Assembly (NCBI GenBank): GCA_900617975.1
Contig: UZAE01012255.1
Coordinates: 1-50,174 of the forward strand
DNA from: Rodentolepis nana
Taxonomy: Eukaryota > Platyhelminthes > Cestoda > Cyclophyllidea > Hymenolepididae
Length of the DNA stretch: 50,174 bases
Direction of reading: 5' to 3'
The stretch's first letter is position 1. Each line of letters opens with the position of its first letter. Below are positions 42,301 through 50,174 of this stretch, piece by piece. Both the position numbers and the translations under genes were made by a program. The notes beneath the pieces are model-generated. The model made no database searches and was not told the origin of the DNA. It saw only the letters and a program-made list of their open reading frames with translations.

Positions 42301-45154
42301 CAATTAGCTTAACCAAATCGTTTACTACTATCTACATTAATCTTTAAAGGCGTTTTTGTCTGAATTTGCCTTTTAGTTGGAATGTGCGAGCCTTCAAAGT
42401 ACCTTTTTATTGGTTATCACGTTTTAGCGAGTTGGTTTAAATTTCAAGTTGTAGTGATTTTTTGCTTTAACTTTCCCCTTGATAAGTGAGAGGACTTGAA
42501 CTTTCATCCACACAAATTCGGTTAAATTCTTGGTTAACTTGCGAGAGCTCAGGAATTTGGACTTTGTAATTTAATTTGGAGCCCCAAATCCACACTGCAA
42601 TTTATTTATTTTCCTTAATTTTTAAATCTTAAAGTTTCTGCTGTTGTTTTTAGGGTTTTAGAATGTTGAACACTAACTTAACTGAAACCCCTTAAAAAAG
42701 TTCGAAAAACTCAGACAAGCAGATCATTGCCTTGTGTTTATTCAGTCCTTTGTTAACCGACTTTTCTGTTACTTTTAGGGTGCTCGAACTAAGCATTTAG
42801 TTACGAATAAAGTATGCTCTGTATAAAATCCTTTAGTTTAAGAAGGTCGTTGTTCGTCAAATCTCAAAAATAGAGTTTTTTCCCAATATGAACTTTGTCT
42901 CAGTTTTAGTAAATTTCGGCATTGTACAACTAACGATGAGGTGTTAAGATTCCGTCTAATTTGAGTTCGATATTTTTAATTGATTTCATTGCTTTACACG
43001 GAATTTGCATCCTTCTTGTTGGACCCTCTTAAGGTTGTCAAGAGTCGTGTGCGAGGCTTGAAATGCATTCTTTTGAATTAAGGCCACTTTATCGATGCCT
43101 GTTGTCAACTTACACTTAGTGAACTTGATAGCACCACTAGACCCGCCGACCGGTATTCTATTTTCATTTTGTCGCTTTTTTGACGTTTCCACTTCTCCTC
43201 CCTTTGGCTTTCTAGCTTGCCAAAATAAACTCCTTGAACTACTCAACTTCGCAGTCAAGCTCAGTTGTGTTGTGCGTGCTGGTCTTTTTGTGGTGTTAAT
43301 AATGCATGTGCTCTCTACTTTATCTCATATAACGCGCTGCACCCTTGATAGCACGGATCACTCTTCGAAAACTCTCTCTCTTGTTAAATTGTAAACTTCA
43401 GGTTGGCAATGATTTATGCACTTAGACCACCACCACCGCCGCCATAAAAACACTCTTTTCAAAAAAGCAAACGGACTTTTACTAACCGTGGTCAGTAGTT
43501 TATGTCACCGGCTTACTTGGATGCCCAACCAAGCACCGCAGTCGCTATGCCTTCTACTTCCCAGATCAATTTTGTTTATATCAGAAGAACAATCAACGAA
43601 TAGGCAAGGATAATTAAAATATATAATAGGAGGGGCGTTTTCTTAGTTCCTTATTTGAGATACTGAACAGGCAGGTGAGGGTATAAGTGGGCAATTTCAT
43701 TCGAATACCACCACCCTTTCCCTCAACCCCCAGGCAATAATCAATATTCAGTTTTCCTCAACAGATCGTCATGGCATACTAAATCTCCTATTAATTCGCA
43801 AAAACGCCACCCACCCTCCCTTCCACCCCAGTTTAGTAATTTCTAATGCGAATACCATCACCTCATTGTAACTTTTTGCCACTTTTCTCTTCTCCCTTTG
43901 CATCGCAGACGAATCGAAAGTTGCACGAGCTTCGCTCCTCTATAGTGGCTGCAAACAGAGGCGACATGGACCAGGAATCACCTCACCGCGGACTCCTGGC
44001 TCGTTTACCACAATCACTTCCTCCAACAGCTGCCGCCACCAGGGCTAACCAAGGTAGCGTAGAGTACGCCGAGTTGGCGTTCAATCCATCTACTCTGCCA
44101 CCGGGTGGTGGTGGTGCTCCCAGGAAAAACACTGTGGAATTCGCCACCATGGGAAGGACTGGTTCCGCTCCGAAACTCAAGCGTGGACCTGCTCCTGGTG
44201 ATTTGTTTAATACTCATTACTTGCTTAATTATTTAAGTTTGATGTTATTAGATTGGCACACAAAACCTTAGGCTAATTAAAATTCATCTAATCGTTGTGC
44301 TAATTGCGGATGACTACTATAGCACTTATATGTGCTACTATATAGACTATAGACCATTTACTACAGACTACTATATAAGATAAGTAGCTTTTATCTAATA
44401 ATTTGTATTCGTATAAATTGATTAATGCATTGCATGAGAAATACTAGGGTCACCAAATGCCCGATTTCAGTAGTTTAAGCCAAAATGGACCTCGGCAAAC
44501 TGTGATGGCACTGGTAGTGGCCTTGCAGGCGTTTAAGCCCTTATCAAAGAAAACCGATGTACAGTGTCTGTTTGCTTTTGGGTTGGACGTTTTAACTTTA
44601 AAAAATAAAATGAAATTCATCGCCCACAAATGCTATCGAGCAGTTTGTCTACTCAGTGATAGACTTGAAGAGTGCTTTCCTTCAATATGTCTGGACACAA
44701 CCAGATCTCAAACATTTTTAGCTAAAAAAATGTGACTTGCTTTAATTCTTTAAACAATTTTCCTCCAAAAGTTCAGAAGGAATTAGAGATATCGTTTGGA
44801 CTATCCTCTTTGATTTCCCTTCATATTCCTATTGTTTTAATTCTCATGGACATTCATCTAAAAATAAGTGATCTCTAGGGCTAACGCATATTTCTCTATG
44901 TTGTGTCATATTACTCAAATTTATTTAAGTAACAATGATTTTTCTGTTGAAATATAGGTTCTTCCTCAGCATCGATGCAACAGTTACCACGGTCTCACAC
45001 TCAAGGGAGTGAAGAAAGTGAGAACAATTATACTGAGATTATTGGCGTTCTTCAGCCAAAGGCATACACTAGTCAACTTGTTTTGAAACAGCAACAAGAA
45101 GCCACCCAAGCTATATTGGGCATGCACTCCAATTCTCCCTCAGTCTTTGTGTAA
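16682..45154 (+). CDS. Ig-superfamily type I membrane receptor with ITIM and C-terminal PDZ-type motif (11 exons)
   Basis: Unnamed cell-surface protein, 787 residues. Exons: 16682-16739, 16777-17129, 18446-18926, 23143-23559, 24767-24775, 25698-25890, 29528-29573, 30836-31057, 34017-34115, 43909-44197, 44958-45154; all phases join exactly. Signal peptide MMFGRLLWICLLSFGFASS; about 420 ectodomain residues with Ig-like cysteine pairs (KVECITDG...CSLYC and MTCYADGF...LICTAGN) and N-glycosylation sequons (NTT, NLT, NAT, NKT); transmembrane helix 446-470 followed by RRR. The tail is Ser/Pro-rich with a poly-Ser run (exon 8), an ITIM VEYAEL at 677-682, a further Tyr motif NYTEII at 746-751, and ends SVFV. 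ITIMs recruit SH2 phosphatases in animals; SVFV fits a class II PDZ ligand. I infer a signalling or adhesion receptor; the subfamily is not recognised. The exon 9 donor is uncertain (34115, or 34100). Further exons in the 9.8-kb intron 9 cannot be excluded. Confidence 0.85.
20965..20992 (+). repeat. 28-nt poly(dG) tract
   Basis: Uninterrupted G run in intron 3 of the Ig receptor gene, the longest G homopolymer in the window. Confidence 0.95.
22101..22400 (-). mobile_element. LINE 3' fragment with zinc-knuckle end of ORF2
   Basis: On the minus strand a frame encodes GHNCMAKLLHGIGAYPQPTC then PLCNLQEEMEKTHLIPCPAL, ending MNCY and stop, followed by a C-rich 3' UTR and the GTGAAGGCCGAAGTCAAC tail shared with the SINE-like family. 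CPLC...H...C is the zinc-knuckle found at the C-terminus of many non-LTR retrotransposon RT proteins. 5'-truncated, non-functional. Confidence 0.8.
22487..22538 (+). mobile_element. Tail-only insertion with 10-bp target duplication
   Basis: A 52-bp insert holding only the shared 3' tail (GGGCTAATGATAAATATC to ATAAATAAATA) lies between TTAAGAAAAT at 22477-22486 and 22539-22548. It is an extremely 5'-truncated product of the same machinery. Confidence 0.8.
22891..22906 (+). repeat. Poly(dG) tract, 16 nt
   Basis: G homopolymer in intron 3 of the Ig receptor gene. Confidence 0.9.
23003..23106 (+). mobile_element. 5'-truncated element, tail region only
   Basis: Matches the last ~100 bases of the SINE-like family, from CACTTTGATGTTCCTTCC through TGTGAAGCC to ATAAATGAATAAATAAA. 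It ends 36 bases before the exon 4 acceptor of the Ig receptor gene. Confidence 0.85.
24136..24499 (-). mobile_element. LINE 3' fragment with 11-bp target duplication
   Basis: Bracketed by TCAACGAATAT at 24125-24135 and 24500-24510. The minus strand encodes an open 88-codon remnant with DWPGIEAVAEFRLRTGHDC, a CPLC...HLIRC zinc knuckle and the terminal MNCY-stop, then the shared tail. A short GATTT repeat lies at the 5' junction. It is a second, less diverged copy of the 22101 LINE. Confidence 0.85.
24767..24775 (+). other. 9-nt microexon of the Ig receptor gene
   Basis: Sits between TTTTCAG and GTAAGT. It has phase 1 on both sides and adds Gly-Glu-Asp between the last ectodomain residue and the transmembrane exon. 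Skipping it keeps the frame, so it is a candidate cassette exon. It is supported by strong splice sites and phase, not by expression data. Confidence 0.6.
26312..26321 (+). repeat. Poly(dG) tract, 10 nt
   Basis: G run in intron 6 of the Ig receptor gene. The frame spanning it (26025-26330) is not a gene. Confidence 0.9.
27010..27337 (-). mobile_element. SINE-like ribozyme element in intron 6
   Basis: Full-length minus-strand copy from ribozyme (27266-27337) to the ATATAAACAAATAAATA end, flanked by the near-identical TATTTTGGAACAT and TATTTTAGAACAT. It is antisense to the host gene and so presents GAG|GTAAGT on the sense strand at about 27316-27323. Confidence 0.92.
27266..27337 (-). ncRNA. 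HDV-like ribozyme, P1/P2/P3 intact, catalytic strand mutated
   Basis: P1, P2 (ATAGACTT/AAGTCTAT), P3, L3 and the GGGCAAC strand are intact. P4 loses one pair (CTAC for ATAC) and J4/2 reads GATAAAG instead of GGCAAAA, removing the candidate catalytic C. Likely inactive. Confidence 0.65.
28238..28268 (+). repeat. (CT)n microsatellite
   Basis: Uninterrupted CT dinucleotides in intron 6, followed by a C-rich stretch with a G/GC-box-like GGGCGGGGCG near 28722-28731. Confidence 0.95.
29173..29176. other. Assembly gap of 4 N between duplicated flanks
   Basis: The gap is preceded by TTGGA plus a 14-G run (29152-29170) and followed by TTGGA plus a 13-G run (29177-29194). The same short stretch appears on both sides, so the contig ends probably overlap rather than lie apart. 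Confidence 0.9.
31705..31720 (+). repeat. Poly(dG) tract, 16 nt
   Basis: G homopolymer in intron 8 of the Ig receptor gene. Confidence 0.9.
32703..32734 (-). repeat. tRNA-like box A/box B pair, possible SINE head
   Basis: Minus strand reads TGGCGTAGTGGTC, a good box A, followed after about 7 nt by GGTTCGATAC, a good box B. The spacing is too short for a tRNA gene, so this is a degenerate tRNA-derived head rather than a functional tRNA. A related TGACATAGTGGTCAATACGT word lies at about 35429-35448 on the same strand. Confidence 0.35.
36296..36333 (+). repeat. (CA)n microsatellite
   Basis: About 19 CA units with two CG interruptions (GCACGCAC), in intron 9. Confidence 0.95.
36617..36646 (+). 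repeat. (GGGT)n plus G10: predicted G-quadruplex
   Basis: Five GGGT units run directly into ten G residues. Several G3 runs with 1-nt loops satisfy the tightest G-quadruplex pattern. The tract is on the sense strand of the Ig receptor transcript. Confidence 0.85.
40802..40815 (+). repeat. Poly(dC) tract, 14 nt
   Basis: C homopolymer in intron 9. Confidence 0.9.
41278..41593 (-). mobile_element. SINE-like ribozyme element in intron 9
   Basis: Minus-strand full-length copy between AACAAATATT at 41268-41277 and 41594-41603. Its ribozyme head (about 41521-41590) keeps P3, L3 and GGGCAAC, but P1 (GGGGTACGC) and P2 are mutated. The body and the GTGAAGCCCGAAGTCAAC tail are intact. Confidence 0.9.
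41679..41728 (-). repeat. tRNA-like fragment (possible SINE remnant)
   Basis: Minus strand has CCATCGACTGGACTAAGG, resembling a D-arm/box A, and then GCTGGTTCAATCTGCC, resembling a T-arm/box B. The anticodon arm is not intact, so it is not a tRNA gene. Confidence 0.3.
42120..42145 (+). repeat. Poly(dC) tract, 26 nt
   Basis: Uninterrupted C run in intron 9; equivalent to poly(dG) on the other strand. Confidence 0.95.
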
Positions 45155-45587
45155 AATTACCCCCTAATGCTACATTTTCTTCCCACGAGTGTCCGTTTTA
45201 TTTCCTCCCTTTTCCTCCTCATTGAATGTTGTCAATTTTTGCCCCATTATTCCTTTTTCTTTACCCCACCCGTCTCTATTGACACGAACTATCTCTATGT
45301 TTCTAAGTCTAAGAGCGCATTTATTATCTGTGATGTCTGTCAAAGCAAGTCTTGGGACAAAAGCAATTCCTTCAGTTTACCAGCTAGTCAATCAATCAAC
45401 CAAAACTTATGAGGGGAGGGGGGGGGAGGAGGAGAAAACAAAGGCACCCAAGATGACCATCCGAGCTGTCCATTTCTCTTCATTATTTATTTCTTATGAC
45501 CTCTATTTCCTGACCCCCGTTTTTTTGCCACTGTAACGCCTCCCTACAATCATGTATTCTCTCCTCAATTTACAGACGAGTGAAATC

Positions 45588-45593
45588 AATAAA
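45588..45593 (+). terminator. Polyadenylation signal AATAAA for the Ig receptor gene
   Basis: First good AATAAA after the TAA at 45152-45154, implying a 3' UTR of roughly 450 nt. Confidence 0.55.
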
Positions 45594-46130
45594 CTAGTCG
45601 AAGTGTACACCTTGTTTCCCTCCTAACTGGATCTTTCATTAACGAACCTTTGATAGATTTCTTTATTGCGAGGAGAAATCATCACTTTACTATAATTTCT
45701 AATTTATTATAGATTCATTGCTAGAGTTTTAGTTTTTTGGGCTTAAACAAAGTAAATGGTTTGCACACAAGTCAAGAAAATGATGAGGTTGCATTTATTG
45801 TTAAATCACTCAAAGGGAAATGTGGAATCGATCACGAACTCGAGGTTTCAATACTTGTTGGCACACAAGTTTTGTGTTTCATAATCTTTATTTATTTATA
45901 TCAAATGGCAGGCGTCTTGATGGTTATCATTAGCCATTTAGTTGACTTCAGGCTTCACAGAGGGGAAGGATCATCAAATTGAAAAAGTCGACAGGGGGGG
46001 GAGCAGAAGAGTGTTTCAAAGATGCAAGAGACAAACACAGAGGTAGAACAAAGGTGGGGTGAGCACTGTGAAAAATATTCGAATATGGCACAGAGTGAGG
46101 TGATGGTAGTTTGAAGTGAGAAGTCAACTG

Positions 46131-46588
46131 CGTCAATGGGGTGATGGTAGTTTGAAGTGAGAAGTCAACTGCCACAATGGGGTCATGGTAGTTTGAAGTT
46201 AGAAGTCAACTGCCTTTAATAGACTTTTTTGCCGTATGAGTATACGTTGCCCAGCGGTTTATAGACTTTTTGCCGTATGAGGTCTGTTGCCCAAATATGA
46301 CATACAGTGGGGTCATGGTAGTTTGAAGTCAGAGGTCAACTGCCGGTTTATAGACTTTTTGCCGTGTTAGGGTTAGATCAACTGCCGGTTTATAGACTTT
46401 TTTGCCGTATGCGCATACACAATGACATACAGTGGGGTGATGGTAGTTTGAAGTGAGAAGTTGTGACATATAGTGGGGTGAGGGTAGTTTGAAGTCAGAA
46501 GTCCACTGCCGGTTTATAGACTTTTTGCCGTATGAGTATACTTTGTAACATACAGTGGGGTCATGGTAGTTTGAAGTCAGAAGTCAAG
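46131..46588. repeat. 458-bp segment, first copy of exact duplication
   Basis: Identical by eye to 46835-47292 over its whole length (offset 704). Flanks differ immediately outside (GGCATACAG against ATGTCAACTG). Confidence 0.85.
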
Positions 46589-46834
46589 GCATACAGTGGG
46601 GTCATGGTAGTTTGAAGTCAGTGGTCAACTATACAGTGGGGTGATGGTAGTTTGAAGTGAGAAGTCAACTACCAGTCAATAGACTTTTTTCCGCATAAGT
46701 ATACGTTGCCCAGGGTGCACCACATGGAGGTTGTAAGTACACGTTGCCCAGGGTGCACCACGTGGAGGTATGCCGTTTGAGTATACGTTGCCCATTGGTT
46801 TATAGACTTGTTTGCCGTATGAGTATACGTTGCC

Positions 46835-47292
46835 CGTCAATGGGGTGATGGTAGTTTGAAGTGAGAAGTCAACTGCCACAATGGGGTCATGGTAGTTTGA
46901 AGTTAGAAGTCAACTGCCTTTAATAGACTTTTTTGCCGTATGAGTATACGTTGCCCAGCGGTTTATAGACTTTTTGCCGTATGAGGTCTGTTGCCCAAAT
47001 ATGACATACAGTGGGGTCATGGTAGTTTGAAGTCAGAGGTCAACTGCCGGTTTATAGACTTTTTGCCGTGTTAGGGTTAGATCAACTGCCGGTTTATAGA
47101 CTTTTTTGCCGTATGCGCATACACAATGACATACAGTGGGGTGATGGTAGTTTGAAGTGAGAAGTTGTGACATATAGTGGGGTGAGGGTAGTTTGAAGTC
47201 AGAAGTCCACTGCCGGTTTATAGACTTTTTGCCGTATGAGTATACTTTGTAACATACAGTGGGGTCATGGTAGTTTGAAGTCAGAAGTCAAG
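46835..47292. repeat. 458-bp segment, second copy
   Basis: Second copy of 46131-46588 inside the mosaic array. The unit contains body modules and partial ribozyme modules. Confidence 0.85.
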
Positions 47293-47868
47293 ATGTCAAC
47301 TGCCGATTAATAGACTTTTTTGCCGTATGAGAAGTGATAAGTCAACTGCCGGTTAATAGACTTTTTTGCCGTATGAGTGGGTTGCCCAGGGTGCACCGCG
47401 TGGAGGTAAGTCTATCGCAACAACTGCCGGTTAATAGACTTTTTTGCCGTATGAGTATACGGTGCCCAGGGTGCACCACGTGGAGGTAAGTCTAAATATA
47501 CATTGCCCAGGGTGCACCACGGAGGTAAGCCGAATGAGAATACGTTGCCCAGGGTGCACCACGTGGAGGTAAGGTGTAGTATACATTGCCCAGGGTGCGC
47601 CACGTGGAGGTAAGATAGCTTGAACTCAGAAGTCAACTGCCGGTTTATAGACTTTTTTGTCACATGAGTATACGTTGCCCAGGGTGCACCACGTGGAGGT
47701 ATGTCACATGAGCATACGTTGCCCAAGGTGCACCATACTGGCTTTACTATTTAACAGGAGAGGAGCTGTAGAGGACTATTTCCATATCTAAATCGGCCCA
47801 CCTTTTGCCCGTGATGACAGGCTCATGGATTATGCACTATGCTTTTTAGTTACACCTAACTGAGACAT

Positions 47869-48202
47869 ATATTTATTTATTTATTTCAAATGGCAGGCGT
47901 TTTGATAGCTATCATTAGCCATTTAGCTGACTTCAGGCTTCACAGAGGGAAGGTTCATCAAAGTGGAAGAAAGTCGAGAGAAGGAGGGGTACAGAAGAGC
48001 AATTCACAGATGTAAAAAAGGCAGACAGACACAAAGGTAGAGAAAAAGGTAAGATATGTACTGTGAAAGGGGTCGAATATGGCAAGCAGTCGGCCATGGT
48101 AGTTTGAAGTCAGAGGTCAACCGCCTGTTAATAGACTTTTTTGCCGTATGAGTATACGTTGCCCAGGGTGCACCACGTGGAGGTAAGTCTATTGCACACC
48201 CT
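47869..48202 (-). mobile_element. SINE-like ribozyme element with exact 14-bp target duplication
   Basis: CCTAACTGAGACAT at 47855-47868 and 48203-48216 exactly brackets a full-length minus-strand element. The 5' boundary (48202) is nucleotide 1 of the predicted ribozyme; the 3' end is AAATAAATAAATAAATAT. Confidence 0.95.
48131..48202 (-). ncRNA. HDV-like self-cleaving ribozyme, intact fold
   Basis: 72 nt, numbered 5' to 3' from 48202. P1 1-7 (AGGGTGT) pairs with 32-38 (GCACCCT). P2 11-18 (ATAGACTT) pairs with 65-72. P3 19-21 pairs with 29-31. L3 22-28 (TCCACGT) offers C23-C24 for P1.1 with G39-G40. J1.1/4 is GGGCAA, 39-44. P4 45-49 (CGTAT) pairs with 54-58 around loop ACTC. J4/2 starts GC (C60) then A residues. 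All helices of the HDV-like double pseudoknot are complete. The first pair is A-U rather than G-U, which may reduce activity. Confidence 0.85.
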
Positions 48203-48216
48203 CCTAACTGAGACAT

Positions 48217-50174
48217 CGACGCAACCAAACTCATAACCCGTTTTTTTCGCCACAATGTATTTACAGTTTGTGACTAACAGTAGTACGGTTACTCTGACCA
48301 TACCAAGGAGGGGGGGGGAGACTTTTTTGACAGGGTTTGTATACAAGGCCTTACCTATTTGATTGATTACAGTTTCACCCAATTTGAACACCATGATTGC
48401 AAAAAAATTTGCAGTTTGTGTTAATTTATTAGGTTAAATTATTTAGTTTAGATGTGATTACTGTCGTTCTGCCTATATTTCTTCAAATACTTTTTAAGTT
48501 ACAAATGACTGTTCTATATTTTGGATAGGACTCTAATTTTAGAACCCTTGATAAATGCTGCAGTATTGAGGTCAAATTCATTTCCCCTGTCAACAAACCT
48601 TCCCCATTTGGATTCACTTGATTGATAGTGATTGACTACTAACCTATTCGTATTTGTGAACATTTACTTATTGCTGGTAAAAAGCGCATTTAACCATGTT
48701 CACCCACACCATCACTGCACTCACCCTCGGTTTCCCACTTTTTGTCTTCCTTCTCTGTTTGTTAAGGTAGGAGCTATAGTTACTATGGCAATCGTCCATC
48801 AATTTCACCCCTTCGAAAAGGCTTTCACTTGCTAACCTTGAGTGGCATAGTTCCGAATAATCACATTTTACTAACCATGCTTATTTGCTGTCGTGAATTC
48901 CATTGGATTAGCATTGATCAATGCTGAATATACGACTATTGATTTGACGTCACTGTCAAATAAGCTTGTTCAATATTATGCCAATTATTGAGAGTTGGAG
49001 CAAAAGTCTAACACGCCTTATCTAATTTACGTCTTGATTAATTGGGAAACTTGTAACTGTGGGAGACAATTATAGGCAATTGTATTGTACGTGGGGTATG
49101 TCCTTAAACATTATAAATACGCAAAAACTGAACCTTCTGAATTTTTTGACGAGAAATGTTTAAAGAACGTGCTTTCAAAGCTGTTTTTCATTTTCATATG
49201 ATCTTCATCTAGTACTCCTGTTGATCCGGTGAGGCATTACTCTTCCAGATAACATCTTGTTCTCTTGAACTGAGTTGCAATGGTACTTACAGAACTGTGC
49301 CACTCTAGACAATGAGAAATACTTTTGATACTTGCCTTATCAAAGCCCTGTGGCACTAAACCACATTAATATGAGCTTAATTGAATGGAATGAAATGTAA
49401 AACTCTAGAATGGAGAGGTTTTCCGGCGGTTTTGCTTGCACCAAGTTCTGTGTTTTATAGCAAGCCTACTTCAACTGGCAAAAAGAAAATAAAATAATTT
49501 CAAATCGCTCAAAATTCTGAATTATCGGAAACTTTCATTTTATTGGTGCATGGGAAAAAATTGACTATTTTTCCCCAACTATGGGTAGAAAAGAGAATTT
49601 TGCGCCTGATTATGTCAATGCTGATAAAGTCACTTAGAACTTATGGCAAGTGGATGTTTTCTCTCACTATAGTTCCCTTAGGGCTCTCATGGACCTGCAA
49701 ATCCTGTCATTCCATCTTGACCCTTATCTACGAAAGGATTCAATCAGATTTTTACCTTTATCCATGTTTAAAACACCCCAGGAAAAATACCGAAAAGTTG
49801 CATTTGCTAAAACCCCTGTAGCGGATTGCTACGCTAGTAAAGCCTGACTGACTCAGAAATCTCTATGGCAGATTCTCCTACATCTAGCTAGACTCCCAGA
49901 ACTAGCTAAGCTATAGCCCAGCTATAAAGGAAACAGATGTGTAGCACGGAGCACGTTTATTCAGTAAGTATATTGCGGATCAAGTGTACACGCAGGGAGC
50001 TACTCATGATCAGGATGGGGGATTAGGTTAAACAAACAGAGGTTGATGATTGGTCACTGTTTGTACGGTCGCTGCATACAGAGTTGTACGGCCGCACCTC
50101 CCAATCCTGGCGAGCAGACATGCAGGCATACGATGACGCACACACCGATAACTTGTCCCACACCCCAAAGCATA
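48217..50174. other. Gene-free right end
   Basis: No recognised exon. From about 49820 the composition becomes less AT-rich, with CTAGCTAG/AGCTA-rich short repeats, a TATAAAGG word at 49923 and a GC-richer end. It might be the edge of a further repeat, but nothing identifies it. Confidence 0.35.

Larger units (their letters stand above)
34116..43908 (+). other. 9.8-kb intron 9 of the Ig receptor gene
   Basis: No convincing additional exon seen. It holds a (CA)n tract, a (GGGT)n/G-run, C-homopolymers, one full SINE-like element and a tRNA-like remnant. ATG-started frames here are short, T-rich and unlike known families. Confidence 0.5.
45886..47738 (-). mobile_element. Mosaic tandem array built from SINE-like ribozyme modules
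   Basis: Starts at 45886 as an ordinary minus-strand element (tail, body), then from about 46100 breaks into shuffled repeats of two modules: the body piece around GGTAGTTTGAAGTGAGAAGT and the ribozyme piece (GACTTTTTTGCCGTATGAG, CGTTGCCCAGGGTGCACCAC, GTGGAGGTAAG). At least nine P1/P3-core fragments can be counted between 46700 and 47740. Most ribozymes lack one strand of P1 or P2. A 458-bp segment is repeated at a 704-bp offset. Confidence 0.9.

Noticed and set aside
42986..43258. 90-codon minus-strand frame rich in Lys and Gln inside intron 9
   Set aside because: No recognisable family, start only by TTG, no clear splice partner; composition follows the T-rich plus strand.
46371..46381. 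TTAGGGTTAG, resembling flatworm telomere repeat, in the array (also near 47072)
   Set aside because: Less than two repeat units, and present in both copies of the 458-bp duplication as part of the element mosaic; chance is sufficient.
46080..47740. Regularly repeated short units resembling a CRISPR-like array
   Set aside because: Repeats are unequal, lack unique spacers of constant size, match dispersed retroelement modules, and the surrounding genes are spliced eukaryotic genes.

Overview
The window looks like a flatworm (platyhelminth, probably cestode) genome segment. The basis is spliced genes with many 34-43 nt mini-introns beside multi-kilobase introns, AT-rich intergenic DNA, long homopolymer dG/dC tracts, a 4-base N gap, and an abundant family of short retroelements. 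The species cannot be named from the sequence. Five genes can be assembled exon by exon; most exons were found by homology and splice-phase matching rather than as long ATG-started frames.

Layout: (1) 151-6011, minus strand: the 5' half of a cholinesterase/carboxylesterase-family gene (4 exons, 299 residues visible, continuing off the left edge). Its catalytic serine elbow reads G-H-G-A-G, so the nucleophile is Gly. (2) 6223-8276, plus: complete eIF3 subunit i, head-to-head with gene 1 (211 bp between start codons). (3) 9924-11297, minus: a homologue of Ashwin, known in vertebrates as part of the tRNA-splicing ligase (RTCB/DDX1) complex. (4) 12563-12930, plus: ribosomal protein S27. (5) 16682-45154, plus: an 11-exon, 787-residue type I membrane protein with Ig-like ectodomains, a 9-nt microexon next to the transmembrane exon, a canonical ITIM (V-E-Y-A-E-L) in the tail and a C-terminal class II PDZ-type motif. 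From 45155 to the end no gene is visible; the stretch is dominated by a mosaic repeat array.

The most interesting content is the repeat family. Copies of about 315-410 bp (2493, 8758, 11506, 14833, 15556, 27010, 41278, 45886-47738 array, 47869) carry at their 5' end a roughly 70-nt sequence that folds in the full nested double-pseudoknot topology of HDV-like self-cleaving ribozymes (P1, P2, P3, P1.1, P4, the GGGCAAC joining strand and a GGC-A-rich J4/2 with the candidate catalytic C). In copies bounded by 14-bp target-site duplications, the first element base is exactly the predicted +1 nucleotide of ribozyme cleavage. The 3' end is shared with a LINE whose 5'-truncated copies (22101, 24136) still encode the zinc-knuckle C-terminus of its reverse transcriptase protein. 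This indicates a LINE-mobilised, SINE-like element released at its 5' end by a ribozyme. Near 46-47.7 kb, ribozyme and body modules have been shuffled into a tandem mosaic, including an apparently exact 458-bp duplication.

The genes are mostly housekeeping (translation initiation, ribosome, probable tRNA ligase complex) plus two cell-surface proteins; nothing suggests an operon or functional cluster. In eIF3i and RPS27 (and roughly in ashwin) an intron directly follows the start codon, a layout that would also suit spliced-leader trans-splicing in flatworms.
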